Source of the DNA: Bolinopsis microptera
Lineage: Eukaryota; Ctenophora; Tentaculata; Lobata; Bolinopsidae
NCBI RefSeq assembly: GCF_026151205.1
Contig: NC_087072.1
Span: 22,523,603-22,587,602, forward strand
DNA length: 64,000 nt
Reading direction: 5' to 3'
This document shows, one piece after another, positions 12,590-35,775 of this stretch (positions are counted from its first letter, which is position 1; each line of letters starts with the position of its first letter). The notes beneath the pieces were generated by a model. It was given only the letters and a program-made list of their open reading frames with translations, was not told where the DNA came from and ran no database searches. The translations under genes and the position numbers were made by a program.

Positions 12590-12830
12590 TCCTACAACAA
12601 TAATTAATATTATTCATCATCTGAACATGCAATAACTTGCTCAAGCTCGGGGCAGTGTATAACTATATTTATACAATTTGAATTTTGACAGCTAATAATT
12701 ATGGACCCTTACGGCACTTTATACTACTTACCAAAACAGTCTTGAAACAATTCTCGACAACCTTTCTGGTTTTGTATGTTGCAAAATTCGAGTTCTGGAT
12801 TCTGTGATCGTTACTTTGTACCTATGATAA
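12590..12830 (+). pseudogene. Duplicated intron 8 segment of the ZBED-like gene (left half)
   Basis: Diverged copy of roughly 7870-8110. Shared blocks include gaacatgcaat, ttttgaca and acaacctttct in the same order and orientation. It is the 5' half of a partial duplicate whose 3' half lies at 18650-18815, on the far side of the LDLa-GPCR gene. Confidence 0.6.
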
Positions 12831-15800
12831 CAAAATCGTAACCCGGTAGCATAACTCATAAGCATGATCATTAATCACATTCGATTTTAACGAGAGAATC
12901 TTCCTTCATGTCAGTGTCTTCGATTTCAACTTGAGAGTTCTCAACATTATATCTCACTACGGTTGAGACCAAATGAGGATCAACTCTTTTTAAAATCGGT
13001 TGGATCGTGGATGGGATTTCATAACCCGATAATAAAGTTACGGTGCTGGTGAGAAGTTCAGATAGGAAGAAAACGGAGCCCAAATAACAATCACTGGAAG
13101 TGGAACGGACCCTCGCCAAGACCTCCCTGCCCTTCTGTTTGACGTATGAATGGTTGTAGTGGTAGATGATTGGGTTGACAACTGAGTTTACAGGTAGAAG
13201 GATGACGGAGAAGAAGAGATAGTGCTTCTCTGCATTTTCAACCTCGGTGTAGTGAAGAAAAGCGTAGGTAATGAAAGGCAGCCAGCATACTGCATCTGAG
13301 AAGATTATCATCGATATCTTTGTCTGGAAGTGGAGCAAAATGGATTTGTTGGCCCTGGCTCCGGCTACAGCTTGACTAGACTTGGTGGTCTGGTGCAGAA
13401 TTTTCAAGTAGGATGCTGTGATGATCACGAAACAAGCCAAATTCAGCCCCAATATTGCTATCGAGAACATATGCTGAGGATCATCTTTGGTGACGAAGTA
13501 TTTAAAGAGACAGACTGCACTGCTTCCATAACATCCAACTCTTCCAAAGGGGATTCCAGAAATCTCACTATCTTTATTCCTCCAAAATCCTGTAAACATG
13601 CCTTCAAAGAGACGCCTGATTTCAGTCCATCTTAAGCCTTCTCCATTTTCGAGTAGTTTCTTTTGGATTGTTGAGCCGTAATGAGCATCAATAACACTGA
13701 CAAGGTCCCGCTTGGTTTGCCGTCCAAGGAGAAAAGATATTTTTATTTGCTCTTCCGGATGCTGGTATGAATCTCCAAGTCCATACACTTGTCCGTTCAA
13801 GAAGTAATCTTCGAAAATATCCAGGAGAGGTGTTACCGCTATTGCAACAGACAGAATTACAACTGCCAATGCCAAAATGATGTAGACTGCCAAAAGTCGT
13901 CTCGAAAAACGAAACGAAAGTGATTTGGAGAGATTTCTTGCTCGCAAAATACTCATGACAGTCATCGAGAGCAGTGAAATCTGCGAACCAAAAGTGCTAA
14001 GGGCTCCCAAGAAATTACATGTGTTCGATGAGAGCCAGCGAAAATTTTCAGAACAGTATTTAGGTCCGAAACTCGAGTGGTTCTTTATTAACAATAAAAG
14101 ATAGACACCTATGCAAAAGTCCCCAACAGATATCATGAGAATATATATAGTGTCTCCAAATAACACCGACTTCATCGTGGTTTTCTGCAAAGACCAAATA
14201 TTCTTCGCTATGACAAAAGAATTTATAGCTGTTGCCAGCACACCGAAGGCAATCGCAAATGTGTAGGTGTTTCCCGTGTATTCACCCAGAAGAAAAGAAA
14301 GCCATGAAGAGGTACACTCGTCATTCATCGTATAACTATAATCATTTACTATTTTGCAATCGACTTTTCCATCATGGATCGATGATAGTGGTATTCTTGA
14401 TACTTCTGAGAAATCCGAATCATAATTATAACCAGTTGTAATTGGGCAGCTTACTGAATTAGAGCAGTACAATTCGTCAGAGTTATCTCCGCAATCGTTT
14501 ACCAAATTACAAACTTCGTTCAAAAGAACCACTCTGCCATTATCACATCCAAACCATTTTAGCTGATAACCGTCCTTAATTTTAGCAACCAATCTCAATT
14601 TAATATCTCCACTTTTAAACTCGCTTTCAACTGTAATTCTTGCTACTGGATACGTTTCTCTAGAGTCTCTAAAGAGATCATCTTGGTATTTTGGTTGTTT
14701 AAAAGGACATTTACGAGGTTGAATATATGGCCGATTATAGTACCAATAACGGCCATATTCTTCCCTTGAAAAACAAAGATCGTTGCATGTCAGGAAAAGA
14801 AACGTCTCTCCGAAGTAATAAGAACAATCACGCACCTTGTCATCATAGACCCAAGTTGTGTTCATTATTCCAGAGGTCCTATTCTTAGATCCAAAGATAT
14901 GCTGATCACTGGTCGTGCAGTTGAACTGTCTATATTTCATCAAACCAGGTAAACAAGGGGCCACATATTTAGTGGCGATGATACCTTCTACTTCTACCCT
15001 TGAAGTTTTGATTGGCGTTGTTTCTATGGATGGTCTTGTCTTAGCTGCCTGACAGATTCTGTTTTGGCGTTCACAAGTGTCTAGACTTGACTGGCATAGG
15101 TCAAAGATTTCAACGTAGCTGTCCCGATTCTCCATTTCATCTGTACATTTGTACACTTCGGGACATTCGCCTTTGAAACTCCTTAGCTGCCAGTCTCCAT
15201 TCATAAAATTCACCGGACAAATCTGTGTTCTATCTTCTTCGTCTACTCCATTTCTGCAATCTGTGATAGTATCCTTGATCCAATCTACATGAATCAAACT
15301 TGTTTTGGTGCTATCCGCGAAGTCCCTGGCTCCTACTCTCACACACCCAGGCAGCTTCTGCCAATCGTCAGTCTCGCAAATACTGTCTAGTTCATCTTCT
15401 CCTTCTAGGCATACAATCTCTGTAGCCATCACAAATGTGATGTCTATGTATCAGACACGTTCGAGTGATATTATTCATATCATTTTGGTCGCTAACCTTT
15501 TTGTTTTTATTATCAATCATTTCATTTGGGTCTTGACATTTCTCATCGATACCATTTTCACAATCTCTATCACCGTCACAGAGCAGGTATTTTGATATTA
15601 TGGTTTCTTCTCGTTCTTCGTTATAGGTATTATTTGACAGTCTGTTTCGTAACTCATGGTCAAAAAACTCGTGTGTGTTCTCTGTTACGTATTTTTCCGA
15701 ATAATATTCGAGAAGACATCTTAAGCCATGAACACTTGTATGTTCTTTGTTGCAATGTATTTGATCAAGCTTTTTTACCCTAGGATTACCACAGATCTGC

Positions 15801-16265
15801 TCAGGATAAAGATATCTGATATCACCTGTCACATTGTCCTGACACAGCCTGCCACCATCAGCATTCAGATAAGACTCATTTTGGGTAGAATTGCATCTTA
15901 ACTCATCATAAGGACCATCATCAGAATTATAAGGATCTCCACAGTCGTTATTACCATCACAGAACTTTGCTGGATGTAAGAAACCTTCCATGTTTTGGCA
16001 TTTTAACCAACGGACCGCACCAGGCCTATTATCATTTCTGTTGCACCACCAGTCCGATTCATCTTTTATCTCTGGCCTGTCTTTTACGCAATAATGTACA
16101 GACCCATCACACAGGTACTCCTTTGGAATCTGTTGACTTCTATCTTCATCACAGAATGCATAAGAGATTCCACCACAATCCGAACCATCCTGACAGTCCT
16201 CTACGCCATCACACATTGTCTCTGGGGGTAAAACTACTGGCCATACCAAGTTATTCTCATTATAA

Positions 16266-17017
16266 ACCCCTCCGGGATAGAATAAGATTCTGATAATCCC
16301 GGCTCCCGCTAAATAGATTCTGATAATCCCGGCTCCCGCTGTTAGTTTTTTCCCGCTGAATAAATAACCCCGGCACAGCTTTTATAATCCCGCCCCGCTA
16401 ATTTGGCTCAACAAGATTTGTTTTGTTTTGATATTCCATGAGAATTTCAACCGCGTACTGTCACGTGTTTTGATGACGTGTATCACGTGACTAACTACTA
16501 CGACGCGCATTGGTAAAAAATGTCACGTGACCTATTGGCTTAACGTAAGAACTATAAATACACTCGATCTACGTATCGGTCTAATTGCAGGCGCTGGCAA
16601 AACTCCAGCACACTGCTTACATTACTTAAACTCTTACATTAATTGGACCAGTTCCAAAACTTGTCTCGACGGTTACATTTGATTTTGTCCGGTTCGGTTA
16701 ATTTTGTCGTGTTTGATATAAGCCATGTATTATAGTCGTCTACTTTGAATTTGATGAACTTCATGACACGATATCATTATTAGCTTTTATCGCTTGCCAG
16801 GCTTAACTCGACGCCCCTTATCGATATTCATATTCATTCAACGTTCTGACTGAGGAATAATGTTTAGATATAACGCCAATTTCAAAAGTCATAGTATCTT
16901 AGTTGTATTTATTTGGTAGTCCCCAATTCCATTTCATATTTTCCATAATGATCTCATATAGCTAGAATTAAGAGTAAAATGTCAAATTTGTTGGTCCTAG
17001 CACTAACCCGGAGGGGT
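16266..17017. mobile_element. Inverted-repeat element A inserted in the GPCR coding exon
   Basis: Ends ACCCCTCCGGG (16266) and CCCGGAGGGGT (to 17017) are exact inverted repeats, each bordered by TTATAA (16260-16265 and 17018-17023). The interior has repeated ataatcccggctcccgct blocks and several CACGTG palindromes. No ORF. TTATAA may be the target duplication or part of the TIR. Confidence 0.7.
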
Positions 17018-17023
17018 TTATAA

Positions 17024-17196
17024 CACATAACACCGGCACGCTTAAGTTATATTAAAATAACCCCTCGTGCTAAAGCACGTCGGGGTTATTTTCATAATAA
17101 TCCCTCGTGCTTCGCACTCGAAATTATTATAAATTTTTCCCGCGCGTCGCGGGAAAAATTGAAATATAATCCCTGCGCATGCCAGGGTTATGTGTG
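17024..17196. mobile_element. Short hairpin-rich element B next to element A
   Basis: 173 bp between TTATAA at 17018 and TTATAA at 17197. Imperfect inverted ends: CACATAACACCGGC versus the complement of GCCAGGGTTATGTGTG. It holds four consecutive hairpins (around 17059-17093, 17095-17129, 17131-17160 and 17165-17190), each built on an ATAACCC or TTTCCCGCG stem. Confidence 0.65.
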
Positions 17197-17474
17197 TTAT
17201 AATCAGAACAAACTTTGCCACAGGACCCACCTTTAGTGTAGCCGTTAACAATACACGCCTGATACGACCCAAGCGCAGTTCCGATGTCATTATAACATTT
17301 TTGGCTCACCCGGTGTGCTTTTAAAGGTGTTCCCTGATTGTCCTTGTTTTCAAGTTCATAGCTTGACAGGATCTTGAAGTATTTGTCCTCTTGATAACAT
17401 TTGAATGTTCCATTTTCAGATAGTTCGGTCAGAAATAAGTTGTTCACTTCCATGTACTGGGAATTTCCTGAAAT

Positions 17475-18649
17475 TATTCACTCGGTTAATACATTAGTCT
17501 TAATTATTTTAAATTTGTTTGCATATTGTTAAAATTTAAAACACATTTTGAGTTTTACAAAATCACTTGTACAGCAGTTTACCTAGACCGTGAGTAAGTC
17601 CTTTTGTTGTACAAATCATCATCATTGAACCTGCCCACATTTCCTTTGCTGCCACTCGTCTTTCTTAAGTAAGGTATAAAACATAATTCAACCTGAACTA
17701 GATGCTTGTTTAATGAACTGTTTATTTGAGAAGGAATTTGACCAAACGAAAAACGCACTAGTACAAATAGAAAAGCAGTCGTTAGCAGTAAAAATGGTGA
17801 TATAATTTAGTCCGATGGTAGAAATTGGAATTTACCGAAATTAAAAAGTAGTCATATCCTGGACAGTGGACAATATGCTCGTAGTGGAATACTTTCGGGG
17901 GGAAAATTCAACAGACTTTGACTTGAACGGACCTTATAGTAAACGGACAGACTTTATTTTAACGGACATAAAATGGCCGATAAGGTACGTGCTATTTATA
18001 CGCGAACACTCTACACAGGGCTCTCCTCACTCACATATCACTATTGAAATTGCTAGAGGCTTTTCTTGTATCGAGAAATCAAATAATCAGCCAAGATAAA
18101 ACAAAACGTTGAATCGTGCAGTAGGTACTGGTAAAATTTATAAACGTACTGCAATAAATATTATATTGCACACCAAGGTAATTCAGCTTTCACTAATCAT
18201 CAATATTATTATTAACCTAAGAAAATAGACCAGAAGGTGGTGCAGCAGCTGGTAAAAAGACCTGGAGCAACAGCTCTTTTATATTGAGATAATGCACGTG
18301 CGTATAATAGTGATCTGGAACCGCACGTGGTGATCTCTAACTCCAGATCATATTATTTTTTAACTGAAATTTCTGATAATAATTCTCGTGAAACAATCAC
18401 ACCAGACTTCAAACTTGGCAGAACTTAATTATAAAAAACAAGAGGCACATGAGGTCACAGAATTCATGTGATAAAATGCAATGGTAGATTTTATTGAAAA
18501 CTATCCTCGTGTAGTAAAGATGACTTTGTAATTAGTATTACACGTATTTACGGTGGATGATCAATGTAATGGGAAAATGATCCGCGGTCAATACTTGTGG
18601 GTTCTTTAGATACACATTAAGCAGCTGCACGAACTCTGCGAGCAATGAC
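17475..18649. other. Intergenic region upstream of the GPCR
   Basis: AT-rich. A plus-strand frame of 77 codons at 17866-18099 starts with ATG (MDNMLVVEYFRGENS) but has no recognisable domain or splice context; I leave it unassigned. The missing 5' exon of the GPCR should lie here or beyond, but I could not identify it. Confidence 0.4.
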
Positions 18650-18815
18650 TATGATCAATTTCATAATCGACTTCTACTCTCCCTGCCTTCCCTGAGTTGG
18701 ACTATTGTGGTTTCAATATAGATCATGTTTTTCAGGTGTAACAGTGGATAAATGTGATCATTTGACGGTATTACCCTAAACTAAGAACTGAGTTGAAGAC
18801 CTCTCCCCATGCAAG
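18650..18815 (+). pseudogene. Duplicated exon 9 of the ZBED-like gene (right half), broken
   Basis: Matches 8110-8323. The acceptor and first codons (ttcaggtgtaacagtggat) are nearly identical. After a deletion of about 55 bases comes a 33-bp exact match (18778-18810 to the exon 9 segment ending cctctcccc at 8323). The reading frame hits a stop (TAA at 18776) and no donor follows. Confidence 0.8.
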
Positions 18816-19915
18816 CATTAAACCCCGTCTGGAAAATGCTAACGAATTGACACCGTCAATTAATCGTGAGTAAATTACCAAAATGTAAAACATATAAAAA
18901 GAATTTGTTTGCAGTTTGTGAAGTCACCGCTATTGCTTTCCCAATTGTTTACAGTTTACATTTATTAATCGAATCACCAATTCTGAAAAAAAAACTATGA
19001 TTTGCCTAATATTGTCTAAAATTGAATCATTAATGTAGACTAAATAATACATAGGACATAATCACCTACAATGTTAAAATGTGTTTATCTTACTATATAT
19101 AAAGCGAGACGATATATATATATATATCTGTGCCATTTTACTGACACCACGGCATCAACTTTAACGCGACTTTCCGCAAAAACCGTAAAAGATATACAAC
19201 TGAAACTTTTTTGACTGGGTCAAATGCTTTTATGCTTTTCAAATCAGCATGAAAAAATAAAAAATTGGCCAAGGAATAAGAGTTTTAGAGCCCAAAATTT
19301 GGACCCCCAAGTGGTGTCAAAAACGCGAATTAAATAGGTAATAATTATTTTAGTCTCTTGAGTCTTGACACCATTTTAGGATTATACGGGTTCCTGCTAG
19401 TATTTATAACTTGTAATTGCATTGCATATTTAATTTTGAGATTGTGTTGAATTATGTCACGGAAAACGGTTACTGGGCCGGCCGCGCCCAGCCTGTCATT
19501 CCGCCAGGTAAGGAAAACGGCTAAAAGTGCGAGACAGCTCAAAAGCGAGCAGTGAATTAAAAAATAATTGGCAAGCGCACAGCGGTGCTTGTATCACGTA
19601 CCACTGGATCATTGCATGCATTGTATTTATTTAGTGTATATTCGGGGAAAAATTCACGATACAGCCTAAGTAATAACTAGTATAAGTATGCTCTTTGAAA
19701 AACTATGAACATGCTAGCTTTTTTATTCTGTTAGTCGGCCGACATTTTGGATTGTACTGGACATAACAAGTTTGTTATCGGATGTCTACTTATATTTATT
19801 GTGATATCTATATCATTATTCATTGTAATGGCAATAAAATTTAAATTTTGTTTTACTAAAAAAAGTCGTGCGTCACTTGCACCAGTACGCGTCACGCGAC
19901 GCGCGACAGGCCTAC
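18816..19915. other. Intergenic, no gene seen
   Basis: AT-rich stretch with a (TA)n tract near 19114. A reversed fragment of dispersed repeat R3 (19471-19508) contains the complement of GGAATGACAGGCTG. Confidence 0.4.
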
Positions 19916-20016
19916 TTGTCATACGTTGTATGACCCGCCGCGCACGAGTGCGCGGCTCCCCCTGTATCGTCGAAACTCTATAGTGAAGCGACCGTTGGGG
20001 TCACCACGTGATACAA
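19916..20016 (+). mobile_element. Fold-back MITE family M1, copy 4
   Basis: Termini TTGTCATACGTTG and ACGTGATACAA, central CGCGCACGAGTGCGCG hairpin. Flanked by the exact 8-bp duplication AGGCCTAC on both sides. Confidence 0.9.
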
Positions 20017-20192
20017 AGGCCTACGCTACAACTGACAAGGTTAATTAAGTTAGGCTGTAAGCAACTCTGATCTCATTGCTAATGCAACTCCAATGACACT
20101 ATATTGATTGTAACAATGTCAACCCTTCCAAATCGTTGTTCACATACTAATTTCATGTCGCCATTTACAAGGAGACCCCAGACTTCACCTAA

Positions 20193-20270
20193 CCATGTGC
20201 TTTCGCGCCACTTCGGGCGCCACTTCGGGCGCGCTACTGCAAGCGCAAGGGCTCTGGATAGAGCAAACCC
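20193..20270 (+). repeat. Dispersed repeat R2
   Basis: Contains gtgctttcgcgcc and ctactgcaagcgcaagggct, then ggatagagcaa. Related copies lie at 20548-20610, 21362-21472, 46500-46560 (reversed) and 46771-46863. CpG-rich compared with the surrounding DNA. No coding content. Confidence 0.65.
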
Positions 20271-20336
20271 CAGACTATCATGTTCATAAATAATAATTTG
20301 TCGGAATGACAGGCTGAGCGCCGCCGCGCCCAGTTA
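20264..20336 (+). repeat. Dispersed repeat R3, copy 1
   Basis: Shares ccccagactat, tgttcataaa and cggaatgacaggctgagcgc with copies at 35700-35775 and 49796-49873, in the same order; a reversed fragment is at 19471. About 75 bp and not coding. No target duplication identified. Confidence 0.7.
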
Positions 20337-20462
20337 GTTTGCGCTGCGCATCGAAGCGGCTAAGTCCATCAAACACTATTACATATTATATTACTCATCG
20401 ACAATCGAAAGCACATTCAATGTTACACGCGCGTTTCACATAGCCATGTGTATACGCATATA

Positions 20463-20538
20463 CTTGTGATACAAGCGCGTCACGCCGTACGCGTAATGCG
20501 CGCATTACGCGTACAGCGTGACGCGCTTGTATCACAAG
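20463..20538. repeat. 76-bp near-perfect palindrome
   Basis: The two 38-base arms are reverse complements with a single mismatch and no loop. Each arm contains CTTGTGATACAAGCGCGTC and CGTACGCGTAATGCGC. Rich in CpG, inside the 20-21 kb repeat patchwork. Such a sequence can form a cruciform; it may be a minimal fold-back element. Confidence 0.9.
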
Positions 20539-20547
20539 TTGAATATA

Positions 20548-20610
20548 TCCTTTGCCGCTTTCGGCGGTCGCGCGCTACTGCAAGCGAGAAGGCCCTGGTT
20601 AGAGCAACAC
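20548..20610 (+). repeat. Dispersed repeat R2, second copy
   Basis: Contains gccgctttcggcggtcgcgc and ctactgcaagcgagaaggcc, followed by agagcaaca. Closest to the copy at 46771. Confidence 0.6.
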
Positions 20611-20777
20611 GCGCGTATAAAATATGTTTATAACTTGCTTGATTCTAGTTTGCATTACTAAGTCTAGTTGGCGTTCAGGCGTTCTGCGACCAATGCAAAA
20701 TTGAACGGCGAATATGAATCCTTTAAAATCGTTTTCGAGGCACCTTAACAAAATTTATTCATGTAATTGTGTTTTTA

Positions 20778-20897
20778 TGATCTGGCCCGGCGCGCGCTAC
20801 TTCGTAGCTCGTGCCGTCATTTACAGAAGAAAGCGGCGCGCGAGAAGAAAGCGGCGCGCGCTACTTCGAAGAAATTTAGACGAGTAACATCCGTCAA
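20778..20897 (+). repeat. Dispersed repeat R4, paired with an inverted copy at 51295
   Basis: Reads tctggcccggcgcgcgctac ... gaaagcggcgcgcgctac ... gacgagtaacatccgtcaa. The same blocks appear reverse-complemented at 51295-51392. No coding content. Confidence 0.7.
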
Positions 20898-21061
20898 CGG
20901 AAAAATACATCATTAGCATTTTTGAGACTGTCATTTTTTATTCTCTTTCAAAAGTGTTCTTTTATTGATTATTGAATAAGTAAATCAAAATGCTTGATTG
21001 ACGATGTCAACCCTTCCAGATCGTTGCTTTGCTCGTTCACCTAACCAGGCCATGTGCTTTT

Positions 21062-21361
21062 TTGTATCACGTGGTGACCCCACGGTCGATTCACTATAGT
21101 ATCGTCTTTTGTAGCGCGATGCACTACTGGGTCGCGCGCGCATCAAATAATGCTTCTCGCAACCACTTAAGCAGATCGGCGAGATGCGAAGGATTGACAT
21201 CGTCAATCAATATCGTCTTCGACTATAGTATCGTCTTCGACTATAGTATCGTCTATAGTATCGACTATAGTATCGACTATAATATCGACTATAGTATCGT
21301 CTTCGACAATACAGGGGGAGCCGCGCACTTCGTGTGCGGCGGGTCATACAACGTATGACAA
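21062..21361 (-). mobile_element. Fold-back MITE family M1, copy 5, internally expanded
   Basis: Ends TTGTATCACGTGGTGACC and GTATGACAA as in other M1 copies. Flanks GTGCTTTT and GTGCTTTC are an 8-bp duplication with one mismatch. The element is 300 bp rather than 100. The extra length is unrelated sequence plus a tandem array of tatagtatcgac/tatagtatcgtcttcgac units at about 21206-21305. Confidence 0.85.
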
Positions 21362-21472
21362 GTGCTTTCGCGCCGCTGCGGGCGCGCTTGTTTCACTAGT
21401 CAAGAAAAGACTTTTATCGCCGTGAGGCGGGCGCGCGCTACTGCAAGCACAAGGACTCTGGATAGAGCAACT
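21362..21472 (+). repeat. Dispersed repeat R2, third copy
   Basis: Continues the block interrupted by MITE copy 5: gtgctttcgcgccgctgcgg, then gcgcgcgctactgcaagcac and ggatagagcaa. The left part, ending at 21061, matches the sequence near 20116-20192. Confidence 0.6.
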
Positions 21473-21481
21473 TTGCTCGTT

Positions 21482-22776
21482 ACTTCGATGCGAAACAAAA
21501 ATGATAGTTTGCGCGGCGCGGCGAAGTCCTCCAAGTAAATACATATATTTGATAATCAATAATAATTATGCAATTCTGAATATATTTGATATTATGTAAA
21601 ATATTTTGTCTCGATTCATGAAGTTTAAAGGTAGTTACAGCAATGCGCAATTTGGGGAGTGTGCTTTCGGGGGAAATGTTACCAGCACCATAATTTTTTG
21701 GTGTAAGGCAAAAATTAGCTAAGCCCAGACTCTCCGCGAATGAGCAGCTAGCACCAATTGTTTTATAGGCAAATTCGGAAGTGGTGATTCAAGTTTTAAG
21801 GCTACAGAGCTAAAGGTGCATGCAGGAGTCAACACACATTTACTGTGATAAAATTTTTATAAAAGGAGGCTGCGAGTTGCGGATGTAGTACTGCATTTTT
21901 TTGAAGAGGTAGTTATCGTGACGGAGACCGGTGTCCATACTAAACTTTTACTAGATTGCCGTTTGGTGTGAGCAATAGCGAACAGAACGCACACTCCTTT
22001 GGCCTGCCAACCTATATCTAATCTATATTCAAAGAGTGACAACCATACTACACATTGAATTAGGACTCCTTTAAATATCAAATTGATTTATTGTAAACTT
22101 GTTTATTTTGTAATAAATGGCATAAAATTGAAATTTTTGTTTAACTGAAATTTTTGTTTAACTGATTGACAATTTTGGTCATGATCACTGGAGGTATTAT
22201 TGGAAGCATGTTTTAGGAGTGCCTTCTTTAGGCGACTTTTAACGAGGCTAATTTTATACAGTCAAGAAGCTTGAATTTTAGTGATATGGTTAAGTAAACT
22301 AGTTGTTATTAGGTCCCGAATTGTACAATATTGTTATTTGATTATATTAACTGACTAGAAAGCCCGTGGTCACATGATGTGAGGGAAAAAGGTTATAATA
22401 TTCTTTGGTGGTCAGTTTTTGCTATATTTTAAAATGTCCATTCCAACCGAAATTACAGTCAATTTAAATGTTAAACACTGTTACTATGCAACCTTGAACC
22501 TTCTGCTTTTTACCTAATTTGCATGTGGGCGGTCAAACAGACAAAGAGACACCTTCGAATTTTAGTATTGATTGTGTGATAAATACTAGAATTGTCTTTT
22601 CTCTAAAAAAATGTTCTTTTCTCAGTAGTGTCCCCTATTGGGGTATTCATATAACAACAGGGTCTGCTTGAAGTTCGAATGTTAGAATGTTGCAGCTGTG
22701 TCATGATTTAGCATCCAGGTTCATTGTAGCCTTTTCGAAATTTTATGATAACTTTACTCCTAAATTAGATCAGTTC
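21482..22776. other. Intergenic region and probable copine promoter/5' UTR
   Basis: No coding exon recognised. The last few hundred bases before 22777 are AT-rich and contain a frame open upstream of the copine ATG (22687-22776). That frame is probably 5' UTR because it does not resemble a copine N-terminus. Confidence 0.4.
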
Positions 22777-34547
<11,771 letters not shown>

Positions 34548-35699
34548 TAGAGCTACAGTCAGCAGTTTAGCCCTGTTTGTGGGTGACTCCTTCTAGTATT
34601 TCACGTCTGTGTGTAATGACTGAACCGCAAAGACTCTTAGTAAATGCATCTGGTCTTGTTAGTGAAATAACGAGTGAAAATGAAATATATTGTGTCCGTG
34701 ATTTATCATTATACAGCCTATGATACCAAGGTTCAAGTGCTCTTGTTACAAGTTACAACTGAAATGATACTCCCACTCAACAAAAGAATTGGGGGTTTGC
34801 AACGGCTTTTCCCCTGTTTGTGGACATTTGTGCCAAAAATGTGATCCGTTTTTAGAAATGTTCATTAGCGTGGCAATAGGATGAATTGGTGAGAGATATG
34901 AGATCTGTCGAATTGGATTAGGAGTGTCTGCTACATTTTCAGATAAACAGTCTGTGTCCATAATTAACCCCATGTTACTTGTTAGATGTTTTTTAATGAT
35001 TGTGTTAGGTTATTTTCTCTTTTACCGTCTAGGTTTTTGCTGTAGTTGTACCGCAGTCCGCAAGATGCACGCAGTTAGGATATTAATATTATTGTTGGGT
35101 TGAGTTCTAGTAATATATATCATAATTTTTGATATCTTAACAAGCAAGGGTTTTTATTGGTAATCTTAGGGGGGCGCAAAATCGTCTTTTGAATGAAGGA
35201 CAATTTATTCTCCAAAATCACCTAAATTGTTCAATTTTAGGGAGAGGCGCCAACAGCTGGGGGGGGGGGGGGGGGGGGGTGCGTATTTTCGGCGAGGGGT
35301 CAGTGTGGGACATGTCAGTGTGGGACATGTCAGTGTGTCACGAATCTGTTTGGTCCAATGTATTATTTTTTTACCTTTAGTTGCTGATGTAATCGGCTTT
35401 TATTCTTCGATTTAACATTATTCGCTGTATGTCGTTTTCTGAAAATGCCTACGTTATCTTTGACAGCAAGGCAAGAACTGATAGGAAGTTTTCAGCCATG
35501 AACAGTCTGAAGACTTCCAAACTCTCAAACAAACTCTCAAACAAACAATACAACCCAAACTAAAAGCCAGACTGAAAGTTCTGAAAGCTAGTACAAGATG
35601 TATAGTGAGTGTATAATATTGATACGCCAGGTCTGCCGTTTTTTGACAAATGTGCTCAAATAACACAAGGTTCATTTTAGTCAGTGTAATAAGCGCCTT

Positions 35700-35775
35700 A
35701 CCTGAGGACCCCAGGCTTTAATGTTGGTAAACAATAGAGATTAGGCGGAATGACAGGCTGAGCGCGGCCCAGTAA
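35700..35775 (+). repeat. Dispersed repeat R3, copy 2
   Basis: Reads acctgaggaccccaggct, then aatagagattaggcggaatg and acaggctgagcg. Colinear with the copies at 20264 and 49796. Confidence 0.7.

Larger units (their letters stand above)
12871..17474 (-). pseudogene. LDLa-repeat class A GPCR (GRL101/relaxin-receptor-like architecture), probably disrupted
   Basis: Coding blocks on the minus strand: about 17474-17203, 16259-15413 and 15412-12871. The ectodomain has about nine LDL-receptor class A-like modules (for example CDGVEDCQDGSDC, and the last one ending NDCGDNSDELYC). Seven hydrophobic segments follow from about residue 385 of the 853-residue C-terminal block, with the TM7 motif NPIIY and an acidic tail ending KIECD. 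LDLa plus rhodopsin-type 7TM is the architecture of snail GRL101 and of relaxin receptors; no leucine-rich repeats are evident. Two lesions: a frameshift near 15413 inside an LDLa module (CDGYRDC in one frame, LEGEDELDSIC in the other), and a ~937-bp insertion at 16260 that splits another module. The acceptor atttcag at 17475 shows an upstream exon is missing (probably the signal peptide). An assembly error at the frameshift is possible. Confidence 0.75.

Noticed and set aside
22687-22776. Upstream extension of the copine N-terminus
   Set aside because: The 30 extra codons do not look like a copine N-terminus; the ATG at 22777 starts the usual Pro-rich leader.
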